A DNA stretch of 64,000 nucleotides from Verrucomicrobiales bacterium (GCA_029213005.1 JARGPI010000024.1:1-64000), one strand, 5' to 3'. Shown: positions 1-8,831, numbered from the stretch's first letter. Notes: a model not told the origin generated them from the letters alone. Made by a program: numbers and translations.

Positions 1-957
1 ATCAAATCGTTCCAGCACGGCGGCATCACCTCCCTGGGCCTCGACCAATTCACCGAATTTGGCAAAAGCGGTTCCATCGTCAAGCCAGCTTTCGAGCTGC
101 GCCCGATCGGCGTTCACAGCGACTTTTTCGGCGAGATCGAGAACGATTTTCCGGAGATCTCCGGGGCCGCCACCCTGCAGGGTTTCGATCGACTCGAGGA
201 CTTCGAGAGCGTTCCCCACGGTCTGACCGAGCGGTTCGTCCATCGGATTAAGAACGGTATGGGTTTCAACTCCCATCGCCTCCCCGACGCTCTGCATGGC
301 GGAGGCCAGCGAAATGGCGTCCTCTTTCTTTTTCATAAAGGCACCGCTCCCGAATTTCACATCGAGAACCAGTGAGTCGAGCGTTTCCGCCAGCTTCTTC
401 GACATGATCGATGCGACAATGAGAGGCTGGCTCGGCACGGTGGCGGTCACGTCGCGGAGGGCATAGAGCTTTTTGTCGGCCGGACAGACTTCAGGCGTTT
501 GCCCCATCATCACTACCCCTATTTTTTCGAGCTGCCGGACAGCTGCCTCCCGGGTTACCGACACGTCGAAGCCCGGGATCGACTCGAGCTTATCGAGCGT
601 GCCTCCGGTAATTCCCAAGCCCCGGCCCGATATCATCGGCACCCACAAGTCATCACAGGCGAGCAGAGGCGCGAGGATGAGTGATACCTTATCGCCGATT
701 CCTCCCGTGGAGTGTTTATCGACCACGCGGGGAGCTGAATCAGGATAGGCAAACACTTCGCCCGACTCCAGCATCGCATGGGTCAGGGAGGCGGTTTCCT
801 CCGCTGTCATCCCCTGAAAATAGATTGCCATAGCGAGGGCCGACATTTGATAGTCGGCAATATCGCCGGTGGTATATCCATTGATAAAGTCTCTGATTTC
901 GGAATCCGAAAGCTCTTTGCCTTCTCGCTTTTTTTCAATCACCGACGGAACGTGCAT
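1..957 (-). CDS. deoA: Thymidine/pyrimidine-nucleoside phosphorylase, 3' end outside window
   Basis: Reading the minus strand from the ATG at 957 gives an open frame of 319 codons that runs off the left edge, so the C-terminus is missing. The protein phosphorolyses thymidine or other pyrimidine nucleosides to base plus (deoxy)ribose-1-phosphate in the cytoplasm (nucleoside salvage). Seen directly: the helical N-terminus with a GYTTGDIADYQMSALAMAI stretch, the phosphate-binding KHSTGGIGD motif and the family signature SGRGLGITGGTLDKLESIPG, followed by the LDVKFGSGAF segment. These are diagnostic for the DeoA/Pdp family. The invariant His of GLGHTGG in many homologues is Ile here. Whether it prefers thymidine or is a broader Pdp cannot be decided from the fragment. 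It is the last gene of the leftmost minus-strand block. Confidence 0.93.
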   Translation of the reverse strand, partial: MHVPSVIEKKREGKELSDSEIRDFINGYTTGDIADYQMSALAMAIYFQGMTAEETASLTHAMLESGEVFAYPDSAPRVVDKHSTGGIGDKVSLILAPLLACDDLWVPMISGRGLGITGGTLDKLESIPGFDVSVTREAAVRQLEKIGVVMMGQTPEVCPADKKLYALRDVTATVPSQPLIVASIMSKKLAETLDSLVLDVKFGSGAFMKKKEDAISLASAMQSVGEAMGVETHTVLNPMDEPLGQTVGNALEVLESIETLQGGGPGDLRKIVLDLAEKVAVNADRAQLESWLDDGTAFAKFGELVEAQGGDAAVLERFD

Positions 958-1014
958 AGGTAAACCCTAGCCTAAATTCCCCGCCCCGGATATGGAATGG
1001 AGTAAAAAAATCCG

Positions 1015-2595
1015 CTATTTATTTTTCCGGGCAAACAGCTTTCGAAAAGGCCCTCTCCGGGTGGTATCTTCATTGGTCCGTGTGAAGCCAATCTTTTTCG
1101 CCACAGCGCAGGGTTCACATTTCTCTTCATCGTCACACTTCACGGGAAGCTGGCTGCGATCCACGTAATAAGCCTGATGAGTCGATGGAGTGATATCGAC
1201 AATAGGACCGTTCCCGTCGAATTTACCAGTCATGAGACAATTCTGAGTCACTGGAACCCGATTGTTCGGATGGCAATTCGAGTCATTGATTGGCGCCTTA
1301 CAATAATTGTTAAGATCGCCGGAACCGATGAGATGCTCAGTGAGAATCCCCTGGACTCCCATAATCCGAAACGAGGACTGATCTCTATCAAACTTCGCGT
1401 CGAGAAAACGGGAATTTGCCGAGTAATATTCCTGCTGGATATCGAGAATATTGAGAAGCTCCTGCCGGCCGATCCGGAATTGCTCCTCGTAATCACTACT
1501 CACCTGAGCGAGCTCTTCGGCATAACGCTCCAGAGCTGCCATGGAATTTTCCGATCCTTCGCGCTCTCTCCAGAGAAGTTTCAAATTGTACTTTCTCTGC
1601 CGGTCTGCGGCCCGGAGCAGCTCTTCAAATTTTCCGACCTGATAATGCTCGCGACACTCGTAGGCTTTATTTCTACCGCCGGTGAAAATGTCCCAGCTTC
1701 CCACAATCAGGGCGCTGGCTTCATCGTCATCACCACGGGTGCCCTGGGTATTCACTCCGTGAGATAAACCGGCATCGAAGTAGACCCGGGGTCTTTTGCG
1801 GGCTTTCGCCGCCTCATAACGGTGCTCAGCCGATTCGAGTGCTTCTTGAGCAGCGAGGTAATCGTAGTTTTGACTGATATCAATTTTTTCGATGCTGGAT
1901 GGAATCGTGGGAATCTTTGGAAAAACCAAATTGTTCGGTTTCGCTCCGCAAAGCCGCTCAAACCGGGCGTAAGCCAGCTCCAGAGCCAATCGCTGAGTGG
2001 AAAGCGTGTTAATCGCAAGCTGCAAACGTCCCTGGACCAATCCCACGTCAGCTCGACTGCCTCCGGCATTGACCCGCTCTTGCAACATGTCCCGCATGGC
2101 CCGGTGATTTTCGATATTCCGCTCTGCCAACTCGATTTGCTTGCGGACCCGGAGGACCTCGAGAAATACCTCGGACAAATCAACCACCCGCGCTTCGATA
2201 AGACTCTTTTCAGAGATCTGCTGAGCGATGTGGGCATTCCGGGCGGAGTTGAGATTGTTTCGCGCCACTCCACCGTCGTAAAGCAACTGACGAATCGAGA
2301 TCCCGATATCGCGCGACAGCAGGTCCTGACCTGTCGTGGTCAAGCCATCCGTCGTACGGTTCCGGTTGCTGTAACCGACGGAGCTTTCGACCGCCACCTG
2401 AGGCCGGAGCTCGGCTCTCGCCAATCGGTGGTCACCGATCGCACTTAACGTGTCGTATTCCGCCGCGTTCAACTCCGGCTCATATTCGAGCATTAAATTG
2501 ACTGCCCGAGGTAGGGTCAGAGCGCCCCTATCAACCCCGAAAATCGGAATCGAAGCGTAAAATGTTAAAAAAATCAGGAGGTGGAATAATTTCAT
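1015..2595 (-). CDS. TolC-like outer membrane efflux protein
   Basis: A 526-residue protein of the outer membrane factor (TolC/OEP) family, which forms the trimeric exit duct of tripartite efflux pumps or type I secretion. It begins with a signal peptide (residues 1-20). It has the two-fold repeated layout of long alpha-helices alternating with short beta segments: LSRDIGISIRQLLYDGG in the first half and IVGSWDIFTGGRNK in the second are typical strand/turn regions. After the usual end of the OEP domain (about residue 425) there is an unusual tail of about 100 residues with seven cysteines, including a CDDEEKCEPC cluster, and a basic C-terminus. No membrane-fusion or inner-membrane pump gene is adjacent, so its partner is unknown. 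Confidence 0.85.
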   Translation of the reverse strand: MKLFHLLIFLTFYASIPIFGVDRGALTLPRAVNLMLEYEPELNAAEYDTLSAIGDHRLARAELRPQVAVESSVGYSNRNRTTDGLTTTGQDLLSRDIGISIRQLLYDGGVARNNLNSARNAHIAQQISEKSLIEARVVDLSEVFLEVLRVRKQIELAERNIENHRAMRDMLQERVNAGGSRADVGLVQGRLQLAINTLSTQRLALELAYARFERLCGAKPNNLVFPKIPTIPSSIEKIDISQNYDYLAAQEALESAEHRYEAAKARKRPRVYFDAGLSHGVNTQGTRGDDDEASALIVGSWDIFTGGRNKAYECREHYQVGKFEELLRAADRQRKYNLKLLWREREGSENSMAALERYAEELAQVSSDYEEQFRIGRQELLNILDIQQEYYSANSRFLDAKFDRDQSSFRIMGVQGILTEHLIGSGDLNNYCKAPINDSNCHPNNRVPVTQNCLMTGKFDGNGPIVDITPSTHQAYYVDRSQLPVKCDDEEKCEPCAVAKKIGFTRTNEDTTRRGPFRKLFARKNK

Positions 2596-2698
2596 CGAAA
2601 AATTCAGGAACTCCTAAATATAAATTTTTCTAAGATGAAATCAAATATTTTTGCAAATTATCAATAAACCCTAACAAAATGACCAAGATTTTTACTAA

Positions 2699-4204
2699 CT
2701 ATTCCAGTGCCGCCTGAAACCTTGCGATCAAGTCTTCGGTTTCCTCCAGACCAATCCAAATCCGGATCAAATTTCTAGAAACTCCACAACTTTCAGCCCA
2801 GTCAAGCTCCCCGTAATGAGCCAGGATCGTATACGGACAAACCAGGCTGAAATTGGTTCCCAGACTGGGTCCTTTTGAGATTTTCAGCTTATCGTAAAAG
2901 CTGATCACCTCCGATTCCCCACCTTTCAATTTGATCGAAAACAGCCCACCGTAACCGCCCTCAGGCGTTCGCAGATCATCGTAAAAATCCCGCTGCACAA
3001 TCGAAGGATGCCAAAGGGCCTCAACTTGAGGATGGTCGATCAGGAAATCGATGATTTCGACGCTGTTTTCGTTAATCGCCTCAATCCGCTCGACAAAATG
3101 GCGGGAATTGATTTCAAGAACAATTGCGTCGAGACAAAACAACGGGCTGGCCGATTCCTCAGTGGCCAATTCGGTTTTCAAAAACTCGTAATGCGGGGAT
3201 TCCGGATTTAAAACCACGCTTCCGGCAGCGACGTCCCCCGCTCCGCTGAAGGCTTTGGTCAGGCTCGTCGTAACGGCGTCAGCAAACTGCAGGGCATCCA
3301 CATTTACCGCCGTCGCGACGGTGTCGTCGATAATCAAAGGCACGCCGTTTTCTCTCAGAATCGGCGAAATTTCCCGGAGGTTCCCGGTCCGCAGCAAAGG
3401 ATTGCTCGGCACTTCGGTGAAAAGCCCCGCCGCCCGGTTTCCTTTTGAGAAATAGTCCGCGACATTGTTCAAACCTCCATTTTCCGAGATGGAAAAATCC
3501 ACCACCCCGGCGGGATTGCACTTTTGCTGAAGCTTGAGCGCGTCGAGATAGGGAAACTCGAGTTGAATCGTCGGCAACTCGGGGAATTTCCGCATCAAAA
3601 CCCGGTGAACCGCAGCGATCGCGGCCATTCCTGACGAAAACAGAAAGACGTCGTCAGCTTTGCATTTTCCGTAGAGTCCGGCAATTCGTTCGCGGAGGAT
3701 TCGATCGGCTTCTTTCCCGGCCTGCTCCTGCTCATCGCTTAAGGGAGCATCCCGAAGGGCCGCTTCAGCGAGCCGACTGCTCACGATTTCCCCCATGTGC
3801 TGCCAGCCTTTCCAGGCGATGGGGTAGTCTTTTTCCCGCACCACTAAGGCAGTGAGGTCATTCCATCCATAGGATTCCAACCTCGTCTTTTCGGCACCGT
3901 TTGCCCTCGCAAAATCGGCACAGCGCCAGGCGGCGGAGAGCGTCGGGAACACCAGTGCGGTTTCGTTCTTTTTCGCAAATTCCTCTTCCGCAGCGTAAAA
4001 AAGCTCGGCGACAAGCGGGTGCTCTACAAAGCGGGGATATCCGCACTCCAACTCATCGAGAACGCGGCTGTCCTGCTCTTCGTAGCCGACCACATCGCGC
4101 CAGCGGGGAAGGCAAACGGACACCGCATGCTCATCATCGGGGATCGCGAGGCCAAGGTCTTTCGCCTCGCAAAAAGGTTCAGTGAAGGGGTCTCTTTTCT
4201 TCAT
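2699..4204 (-). CDS. Cystathionine gamma-synthase-like PLP enzyme, fungal (STR2/met-7) type
   Basis: A 501-residue Cys/Met-metabolism PLP enzyme, about 110 residues longer than bacterial MetB. The N-terminal extension carries HAVSVCLPRW, VGYEEQDSRV and GYPRF, which I recognise from fungal cystathionine gamma-synthases. The fold-type I core is present: D293 of IIDDTVAT (pyridine nitrogen) and the Schiff-base lysine K317 in TSLTKAFSG. Known for the family: condensation of activated homoserine with cysteine. The start ATG overlaps the stop of the upstream PLP gene as TAATG, so the two are probably translationally coupled. It could instead be a sulfhydrylase; the exact substrate is inferred. The paralogue next door is of ordinary bacterial type and is too different to be a recent tandem duplicate. 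Confidence 0.8.
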   Translation of the reverse strand: MKKRDPFTEPFCEAKDLGLAIPDDEHAVSVCLPRWRDVVGYEEQDSRVLDELECGYPRFVEHPLVAELFYAAEEEFAKKNETALVFPTLSAAWRCADFARANGAEKTRLESYGWNDLTALVVREKDYPIAWKGWQHMGEIVSSRLAEAALRDAPLSDEQEQAGKEADRILRERIAGLYGKCKADDVFLFSSGMAAIAAVHRVLMRKFPELPTIQLEFPYLDALKLQQKCNPAGVVDFSISENGGLNNVADYFSKGNRAAGLFTEVPSNPLLRTGNLREISPILRENGVPLIIDDTVATAVNVDALQFADAVTTSLTKAFSGAGDVAAGSVVLNPESPHYEFLKTELATEESASPLFCLDAIVLEINSRHFVERIEAINENSVEIIDFLIDHPQVEALWHPSIVQRDFYDDLRTPEGGYGGLFSIKLKGGESEVISFYDKLKISKGPSLGTNFSLVCPYTILAHYGELDWAESCGVSRNLIRIWIGLEETEDLIARFQAALE

Positions 4205-5349
4205 TATAAAGCAGCGGCTACGTCTGCAATTAAATCCTCTACGGACTCAATTCCCACTGAAAATCTCACCAGCGAATCGGTGATTCCAACCGATTCCCGC
4301 ACCTCTTTCGGCACACTGGCATGTGTCATCGAAGCGGGATGGCAACAGAGCGATTCCACTCCCCCGAGACTTTCCGCTTTCGGAAAATAAGTCAGGCTTT
4401 CCACGATCCGGAGAGTGTCTTCCAGGCTCCGGCCGAAATCGACGGTCACAATGCCGGATCCCCCGCTCATCTGCTTCTTCGCGATCTCGTATTGAGGATG
4501 CGAGGGCAGAAACGGATACCACACTTTCGCCCCGATATCCGACTCAAGGAATTCGGCGAATTTAAACGCATTTTCGCAATGTCGCTCCATCCGGATTGCC
4601 TCGGTTTTCGCGCCCCGCATGGTGAGCCAGCAGTCCATCGGCGATGGCTGCAAACCGAGTGCTTTCTGGGCGAAAATCATCTTGTCCTGCCACTCATCGG
4701 AATTGGTGCAAACCGCGCCGACGAGCGCATCGGAGTGACCATTTGTGTATTTGGTCAGTGAAACCAGAGACAGATCGGCTCCCAACTCGAGCGGGCGTTG
4801 GAGGTAACTACTCGCGAAGGTGTTATCCACGATCAAAGTGCTTCCCGCCTCGTGGGTTGCTGTCGCGACCGCTTCGATATCGATGATTTTTAAATTGGGA
4901 TTCGTCGGCGATTCGATCCAAACCAGCGCCGGTGAGATCGGCTTGATTTCATCGAGCGACTTCGGATCCGTAAAATCAACGTATCGGATCTCCACTCCGA
5001 ATTTCCCGAAGACTTGAGCGAAAAGCCGGAAGGTGCAGCCGTAAATATTTTCCTCGGCAAGAACCACGTCGCCCGACTTCAAGGTCGAGACCACTGCCGT
5101 AATCGCCGAGACTCCGCTCCCGAAAACGGTAGCGTGGCTGGCCGACTCCATCGTCGCGATCGTCGCATCGAGCAGACGGAAATTGGGATTTCCCGAACGG
5201 GTGTAATCAAATCCATTCGGGTTTCCATATTCAAAAGTCGAGGTCAACCACACCGGAGGCGTCACGGCCCCCGTTTCCCCTACAAAATCGCGACCTGAGT
5301 GAATCGCTCTCGTTTCAAATCCTTCGTCTTCACGACTTTTTTTCGGCAT
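4204..5349 (-). CDS. Trans-sulfuration PLP enzyme, cystathionine gamma-synthase/lyase family
   Basis: A 381-residue member of the bacterial Cys/Met metabolism PLP family (MetB/MetC/CGL). Visible motifs: ETRAIHSG near the N-terminus, YTRSGNPN (residues 49-56, phosphate contact from the neighbouring subunit), D175 in VDNTFAS, and the PLP lysine K200 in SLTKYTNGHSD. Length is normal for the family. It acts in the cytosol on cystathionine or O-acylhomoserine. CGS, lyase and sulfhydrylase activities cannot be separated by eye. It is the first gene of a two-gene operon with the fungal-type homologue downstream (TAATG overlap), so one may make cystathionine and the other cleave it. Confidence 0.9.
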   Translation of the reverse strand: MPKKSREDEGFETRAIHSGRDFVGETGAVTPPVWLTSTFEYGNPNGFDYTRSGNPNFRLLDATIATMESASHATVFGSGVSAITAVVSTLKSGDVVLAEENIYGCTFRLFAQVFGKFGVEIRYVDFTDPKSLDEIKPISPALVWIESPTNPNLKIIDIEAVATATHEAGSTLIVDNTFASSYLQRPLELGADLSLVSLTKYTNGHSDALVGAVCTNSDEWQDKMIFAQKALGLQPSPMDCWLTMRGAKTEAIRMERHCENAFKFAEFLESDIGAKVWYPFLPSHPQYEIAKKQMSGGSGIVTVDFGRSLEDTLRIVESLTYFPKAESLGGVESLCCHPASMTHASVPKEVRESVGITDSLVRFSVGIESVEDLIADVAAAL

Positions 5350-5453
5350 GTCTCATGAATCAGCAAGCAAGCGAACATAGTCAAGCGAGATCCCTCTGAA
5401 AACGTGACATGAAGCTTGACCATAAAGTGCGATAGTATTCGTAATCTGTGACT
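5350..5453. promoter_or_regulatory. Divergent intergenic region between PLP operon and SDR gene
   Basis: A 104-bp spacer between two divergent starts must hold the promoters of both the trans-sulfuration operon and the SDR gene. A TTGACC at 5416-5421 could be a -35 for the SDR gene, but no well-spaced -10 follows it. No SAM or cobalamin riboswitch could be recognised, and the region is too short for most of them. Confidence 0.35.
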
Positions 5454-6239
5454 ATGAATCCAACTGCCCTCATCACCGGAGCCTCATCCGGAATCGGAAA
5501 AGAACTGGCTGCTATCCATGCCGAGCGCGGAGGAAACCTGGTCATCGTCGCCCGCAGCGGGGATAAACTAAACGAATTGAAAAACGATCTCGAGAAGCAG
5601 CATTCTGTCGAGGTAACCCCTATCGTTAAAGACCTTACGAAACCAGGCGCCGCCCGCGAGGTGTATGATGAAGTGACAGCCGCAGGTATAGAAATCGACT
5701 ACCTGATCAACAATGCGGGATTCGGCGGACAGGGGAAATTTCACGAGCGGGATTGGAGCGAGGATCTCGCTATGATTCAGCTTAATGTGATCGCAACCAC
5801 CGCCCTGACCCGTTTTTTCCTACCCGATCTGGTGAAGCGAAATCGAGGTAAAATCCTGAACGTCTCCTCAACCGCCAGCCTGCTGCCCGGCCCACTGCAA
5901 GCCGTCTATTTTGCGACCAAAGCCTACGTCACCTCTTTCAGCAACGCGCTTGCGGGGGAATTGCACGATACGGATATCACCGTGACAGCTCTGATGCCCG
6001 GAGCTACCGAGACGGATTTCGCCTCAACGTCGGGGATGGAAAAAACCGATCTCTTTTCGAAAATGGCAACGGCCCGCTCCGTTGCCGAGGATGGATATGA
6101 AGCGATGCTTGCCGGGAAACTCGATGTTATCACCGGAGTGTCCGCGGGCCAGAGACTGTCCCTGGCCGCGATCCCTTTCAGCCCGAAGAAGATGCTTCTC
6201 ACCCACATCCGCAAGATGCAGGAAGTGAAGCCCTCCTGA
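5454..6239 (+). CDS. Short-chain dehydrogenase/reductase (SDR)
   Basis: An NAD(P)-dependent oxidoreductase with a Rossmann fold, about 261 residues, the usual length for classical SDRs. Visible: the cofactor motif TGASSGIG near the N-terminus, the structural LINNAGFG segment, the catalytic serine in NVSSTAS and the YFATK (YxxxK) catalytic pair. The ATG at 5454 is preferred over the in-frame GTG two codons earlier because family members start just before the first beta strand. The C-terminus is basic. Substrate is unknown. It stands alone, divergent from the trans-sulfuration genes. Confidence 0.92.
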   Translation: MNPTALITGASSGIGKELAAIHAERGGNLVIVARSGDKLNELKNDLEKQHSVEVTPIVKDLTKPGAAREVYDEVTAAGIEIDYLINNAGFGGQGKFHERDWSEDLAMIQLNVIATTALTRFFLPDLVKRNRGKILNVSSTASLLPGPLQAVYFATKAYVTSFSNALAGELHDTDITVTALMPGATETDFASTSGMEKTDLFSKMATARSVAEDGYEAMLAGKLDVITGVSAGQRLSLAAIPFSPKKMLLTHIRKMQEVKPS

Positions 6240-6241
6240 GC

Positions 6242-6757
6242 CTAGCTGGCCCGCGCGTAAGCCGGACGGGCGATGCGACTCCGGCGCGATTCGTAGCTGT
6301 AGTTCTCCAGATCGAGAATAAATGACATCTCCGGGCAGCTCTCGGCCAGCGCCATCAGCTCGTAGTTCCGCAGCATCTGGATATTCTGCTCGATTCTCGG
6401 AATCAGAACCGTCGTGACAAAGTGCCGGATGTCGGGAATCAATGCCCCGCTCCGGACCATCTGCCGATATTTCTTGAGCAGCGCCTGCTCTCCCGCATGC
6501 AAATCTGAGATATGAATGGGATCGCCGGAACTGAAGCGGTTCCGGAACGTTTCACGCTTTGGATAAGCTCCCAGATTGCGGCGGATAACCGATTCCAGCT
6601 CCTTCTGGGAATTTTCGTGATTTTCCTGAATAACGGAAAGTTCCGATATTTCGTGAAGATCAAGCACTTCAAGATATGCCTGATTGGCCTCCATTTCTCT
6701 ATCAAGCATCTGATTGCAGATTCTGATACACTCCCTCAGTTCCATCGACGAATTCAT
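6242..6757 (-). CDS. DUF2383-like four-helix-bundle protein
   Basis: About 171 residues if started at the ATG at 6757; an upstream start at 6853 adds a low-complexity leader that looks untranslated. The protein is almost all helix. Segments LRECIRICNQMLDREMEANQ and GEQALLKKYRQMVRSG resemble the ferritin-like DUF2383 (PA2169-type) bundle, in which the second signature is typically a GEDxxLxxYREAL helix. Function of that family is unsettled; a stress-related role has been suggested. It converges with the SDR gene with only 2 bp between stop codons. The call is by pattern and moderately sure. Confidence 0.55.
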   Translation of the reverse strand: MNSSMELRECIRICNQMLDREMEANQAYLEVLDLHEISELSVIQENHENSQKELESVIRRNLGAYPKRETFRNRFSSGDPIHISDLHAGEQALLKKYRQMVRSGALIPDIRHFVTTVLIPRIEQNIQMLRNYELMALAESCPEMSFILDLENYSYESRRSRIARPAYARAS

Positions 6758-7076
6758 GCAGCCCGATTTTGCATTACCTGTGCCAATCGCAAAGTCCGGA
6801 ACAAAATCGTAGTAACAATCAGCCCTGAGCCCCTCTGGAATCGGACTTCCCACGTATTTTCGTCAGTTTTTACGCTCCAAAACCGGTCCGAATCTTTGCA
6901 GAATGCAGATGGGGCATCGCGAAATGCAAACAGCCCCTCAAATCGCACGAAATTTCGGCCTCAAGCGGCAAAATCGCGCAAAATACGCAAAAAATATTTA
7001 CCCGCCTCACCGGGCGAAAAATTGAGGGCAACTGTACCCTGTACACTCCCGGACTGTACCCTGTACAATCAGCCTG
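6758..7076. other. 319-bp AT-rich intergenic region upstream of the DUF2383-like gene
   Basis: No convincing gene. It holds the promoter region of the DUF2383-like gene and, next to the carbonic-anhydrase stop codon, a direct pair of the TGTACCCTGTACA repeat. The short frames here have unnatural composition and no homology that I recognise. Confidence 0.6.
7033..7067 (+). repeat. Paired 13-mer repeat (direct), locus 1
   Basis: Two perfect copies of TGTACCCTGTACA at 7033-7045 and 7055-7067, same orientation, 22 bp start to start, separated by CTCCCGGAC. Each copy is itself a near-palindrome (TGTAC, 3 bp, GTACA). It lies 9 bp past the stop of the minus-strand carbonic anhydrase-like gene. Confidence 0.9.
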
Positions 7077-7598
7077 CTAACCGGCCGTAGCAAGGCTTTC
7101 ACGATGCTCCTTAGCCACCTCGATATACTTCAAGGCCCATTTCCTGATCTCACTCCGCTCATCGCGCCCTAAAGCCTTCACCACCTTGGCGGGAGAGCCC
7201 AGAACGAGGCTCCCATCCGGCACGATGGTATCGCGCGTCACCAGCGCTCCCGCCCCGATGATACATTGAGAACCGATTTCAGCGCCATCCATCACAATTG
7301 CGCCCATCCCTATAAGTGTTTCATTTCCAACGATACACGCATGAAGCAGAGCCTTATGTCCCACCGTGGTGTATTCGCCTACTATCGTCCCCAGATCGCT
7401 TGAGAGGTGAATTACCGAGCCATCCTGGATATTGGTCGCCTCACCGATCACGATCCTCTCGATATCCGCCCGGAGCACCGCCTGATACCAAATACTCGCC
7501 TTTTCACCCAGAGAAACATCACCAATCACATTCGCTCCCGGAGCAATAAAAGCGCTTTCTGGTATTTGTGGTTTTTCGGAAAGGTGGTTGCAGATCAT
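7077..7598 (-). CDS. Gamma-carbonic anhydrase-like hexapeptide protein (YrdA/PaaY family)
   Basis: A 173-residue left-handed beta-helix protein. Hexapeptide repeats run through the whole chain (VIGDVSLGEKASIW, IVIGEATNIQDGSVIH, LIGMGAIVMDGAEIG, IIGAGALVTRD). Three histidines in the expected places for zinc binding are visible: H in SVIHLSS and two in VGHKALLHAC. The family binds a metal at the trimer interface; some members are carbonic anhydrases, others have unknown or acyl-CoA thioesterase-related roles. The GSPAKVVKAL end is typical. Single-gene unit. Confidence 0.9.
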   Translation of the reverse strand: MICNHLSEKPQIPESAFIAPGANVIGDVSLGEKASIWYQAVLRADIERIVIGEATNIQDGSVIHLSSDLGTIVGEYTTVGHKALLHACIVGNETLIGMGAIVMDGAEIGSQCIIGAGALVTRDTIVPDGSLVLGSPAKVVKALGRDERSEIRKWALKYIEVAKEHRESLATAG

Positions 7599-7724
7599 GG
7601 GTCAATATGTATAAATTTTGAACGACGTCGAGGGTGTGAAAACCCCTTGTTATCACGAATGAAGTGACATTAGGCCCTAAAAAAGGCTTTGACCTGAGAA
7701 AATAAACCGATTACAGGAGACGCG

Positions 7725-8000
7725 ATGAATAAAGGAGAACTTGTAGAAGCAGTCCAGAAAACCCTTGGTGGTGAGACAACAAAGAAGCATGCCGAAGAAG
7801 CTGTTTCCGCTGTGCTCGAATCAATCGCTAAAGGAGTCAAAAAAGATGGCACCGTGCAGGTGATTGGATTTGGTACTTTTGAAGTCCGCAAGCGTGCTGC
7901 ACGTAAGGGTATCAACCCTAAAACTAAAGAGCCAATCAAAATCAAAGCATCCAAGACTGTGGCATTCAAGCCATCGTCTGCTTTGAAAGGCTCACTCTAA
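7725..8000 (+). CDS. HU family DNA-binding protein
   Basis: A 91-residue histone-like protein, the standard HU length. Visible: N-terminal MNKGELVEAVQ helix, the GFGTFEVRKRAARKG signature at the start of the DNA-binding arm, NPKTKEPIKIKASKTVAFK and a short LKGSL end. It binds and bends DNA as a dimer. AGGAGA at 7715-7720 is a good Shine-Dalgarno 4 nt before the ATG, unusually strong for this window. A strong terminator follows, so it is a single-gene transcript. Codon choice is simple, as expected for an abundant protein. Confidence 0.96.
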   Translation: MNKGELVEAVQKTLGGETTKKHAEEAVSAVLESIAKGVKKDGTVQVIGFGTFEVRKRAARKGINPKTKEPIKIKASKTVAFKPSSALKGSL

Positions 8001-8042
8001 TTTAGAGAGGAGCACCGCTCCGCACCTAAACTTTAAAATAGA

Positions 8043-8073
8043 AGACGCGTTGGATTCCAGCGCGTCTTTTTTT
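8043..8073 (+). terminator. Rho-independent terminator of HU gene
   Basis: Stem AGACGCG (8043-8049) pairs with CGCGTCT (8061-8067), extended through TTGGA/TTCCAG around a tiny loop and followed by a run of T. It lies about 43 bp past the HU stop. Confidence 0.9.
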
Positions 8074-8122
8074 GCGCCCACGCGGAAAGCGTTACCCCGG
8101 CCAAATCCAAATAAAATCCCGG

Positions 8123-8182
8123 AAATGTGTAAAATTGCACATTTAGGCTTGCGGTCAGTTTCTATATGCGTAAAACTACACA
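8123..8182 (+). promoter_or_regulatory. Two similar imperfect palindromes, candidate BlaI-type operators
   Basis: A perfect 7-bp inverted repeat AAATGTG/CACATTT lies at 8123-8129 and 8138-8144. A related sequence TGCGTAAAACTACACA at 8167-8182 matches TGTGTAAAATTGCACA (8126-8141) at 13 of 16 positions, 41 bp downstream, about four helical turns. Both lie directly upstream of the secreted-protein gene that opens the BlaI/BlaR1 cluster. Operator function is inferred from position; BlaI/MecI proteins are known to bind such short dyads. Confidence 0.45.
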
Positions 8183-8183
8183 C

Positions 8184-8816
8184 ATGGTAAAGCACTTCAT
8201 ACCCATGTTGGTTCTCGGATTTTCGGCCCTGTCAGTTTTTGCCGGTGAAAAACAAATAGAGATGCGAGTCGAACTATACTCAGTTCCCCAGCTCGAAGCG
8301 ATTGAAATGACTAACCAAACCGATGCGTCAATCGATGCCACTGAGTTGGTCAAATCGATCCGGGCTCTCGAAAAGGAAGGGGCCGTAAAACTGGTTACCA
8401 CCGCTACTACGATCAGTCGCAGTGGTCGGCGTGCCAAAGTCGCCAATGGAAAAGAATATTCCTATATCTCCGGTTACCGGGTAAAAGATGATCGCGAGGA
8501 GCCCGTTCAAAGAACCATCAATAACGGAACCGTTTTCGAAGTCGACTCCCTCATCGGGGCCGATGAATCAACCCTCGATCTCAATTTTGCCCTGACCTAT
8601 TCCAATCACGAATTCGAAATAAAGAAACAAACCATGGTGGGTCCCGTGAGCGGTAAAGAATTGCCCTTCGAAACCGTGATACTGGATCAGGCAAAAATCA
8701 CGACTTCCGTTACGGTAAAAAGTGGTCAGACCGCAATGATAGGGACCGTTAACCAAACCGGTGACAGCGGCAAAGTCCTGATGGCATTTCTCAAAGCTGA
8801 CATTCGGGAAGATTAA
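8184..8816 (+). CDS. Secreted protein with secretin-like C-terminal segment
   Basis: About 210 residues. The ATG at 8184 is chosen over 8166 because it gives a clean signal peptide (MVKHFIPMLVLGFSALSVFA) and leaves the second operator-like dyad untranslated. After a charged helical part, the segment TTATTISRSGRRAKVANG, followed later by TTSVTVKSGQTAMIG, resembles two core motifs of bacterial secretin domains, but the protein is far too short to be a pore. The C-terminal domain of the BlaR1 homologue two genes downstream shows the same pattern. It may be a periplasmic ligand or decoy of that sensor; this is inference. It lies 15 bp before blaI. Confidence 0.6.
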   Translation: MVKHFIPMLVLGFSALSVFAGEKQIEMRVELYSVPQLEAIEMTNQTDASIDATELVKSIRALEKEGAVKLVTTATTISRSGRRAKVANGKEYSYISGYRVKDDREEPVQRTINNGTVFEVDSLIGADESTLDLNFALTYSNHEFEIKKQTMVGPVSGKELPFETVILDQAKITTSVTVKSGQTAMIGTVNQTGDSGKVLMAFLKADIRED

Positions 8817-8831
8817 TCAAACAGTATCGTT

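Noticed and set aside
5350..5453. SAM or other methionine-related riboswitch before the trans-sulfuration genes
   Set aside because: The spacer is 104 bp and shared with a divergent gene, and no conserved helices or terminator could be recognised.
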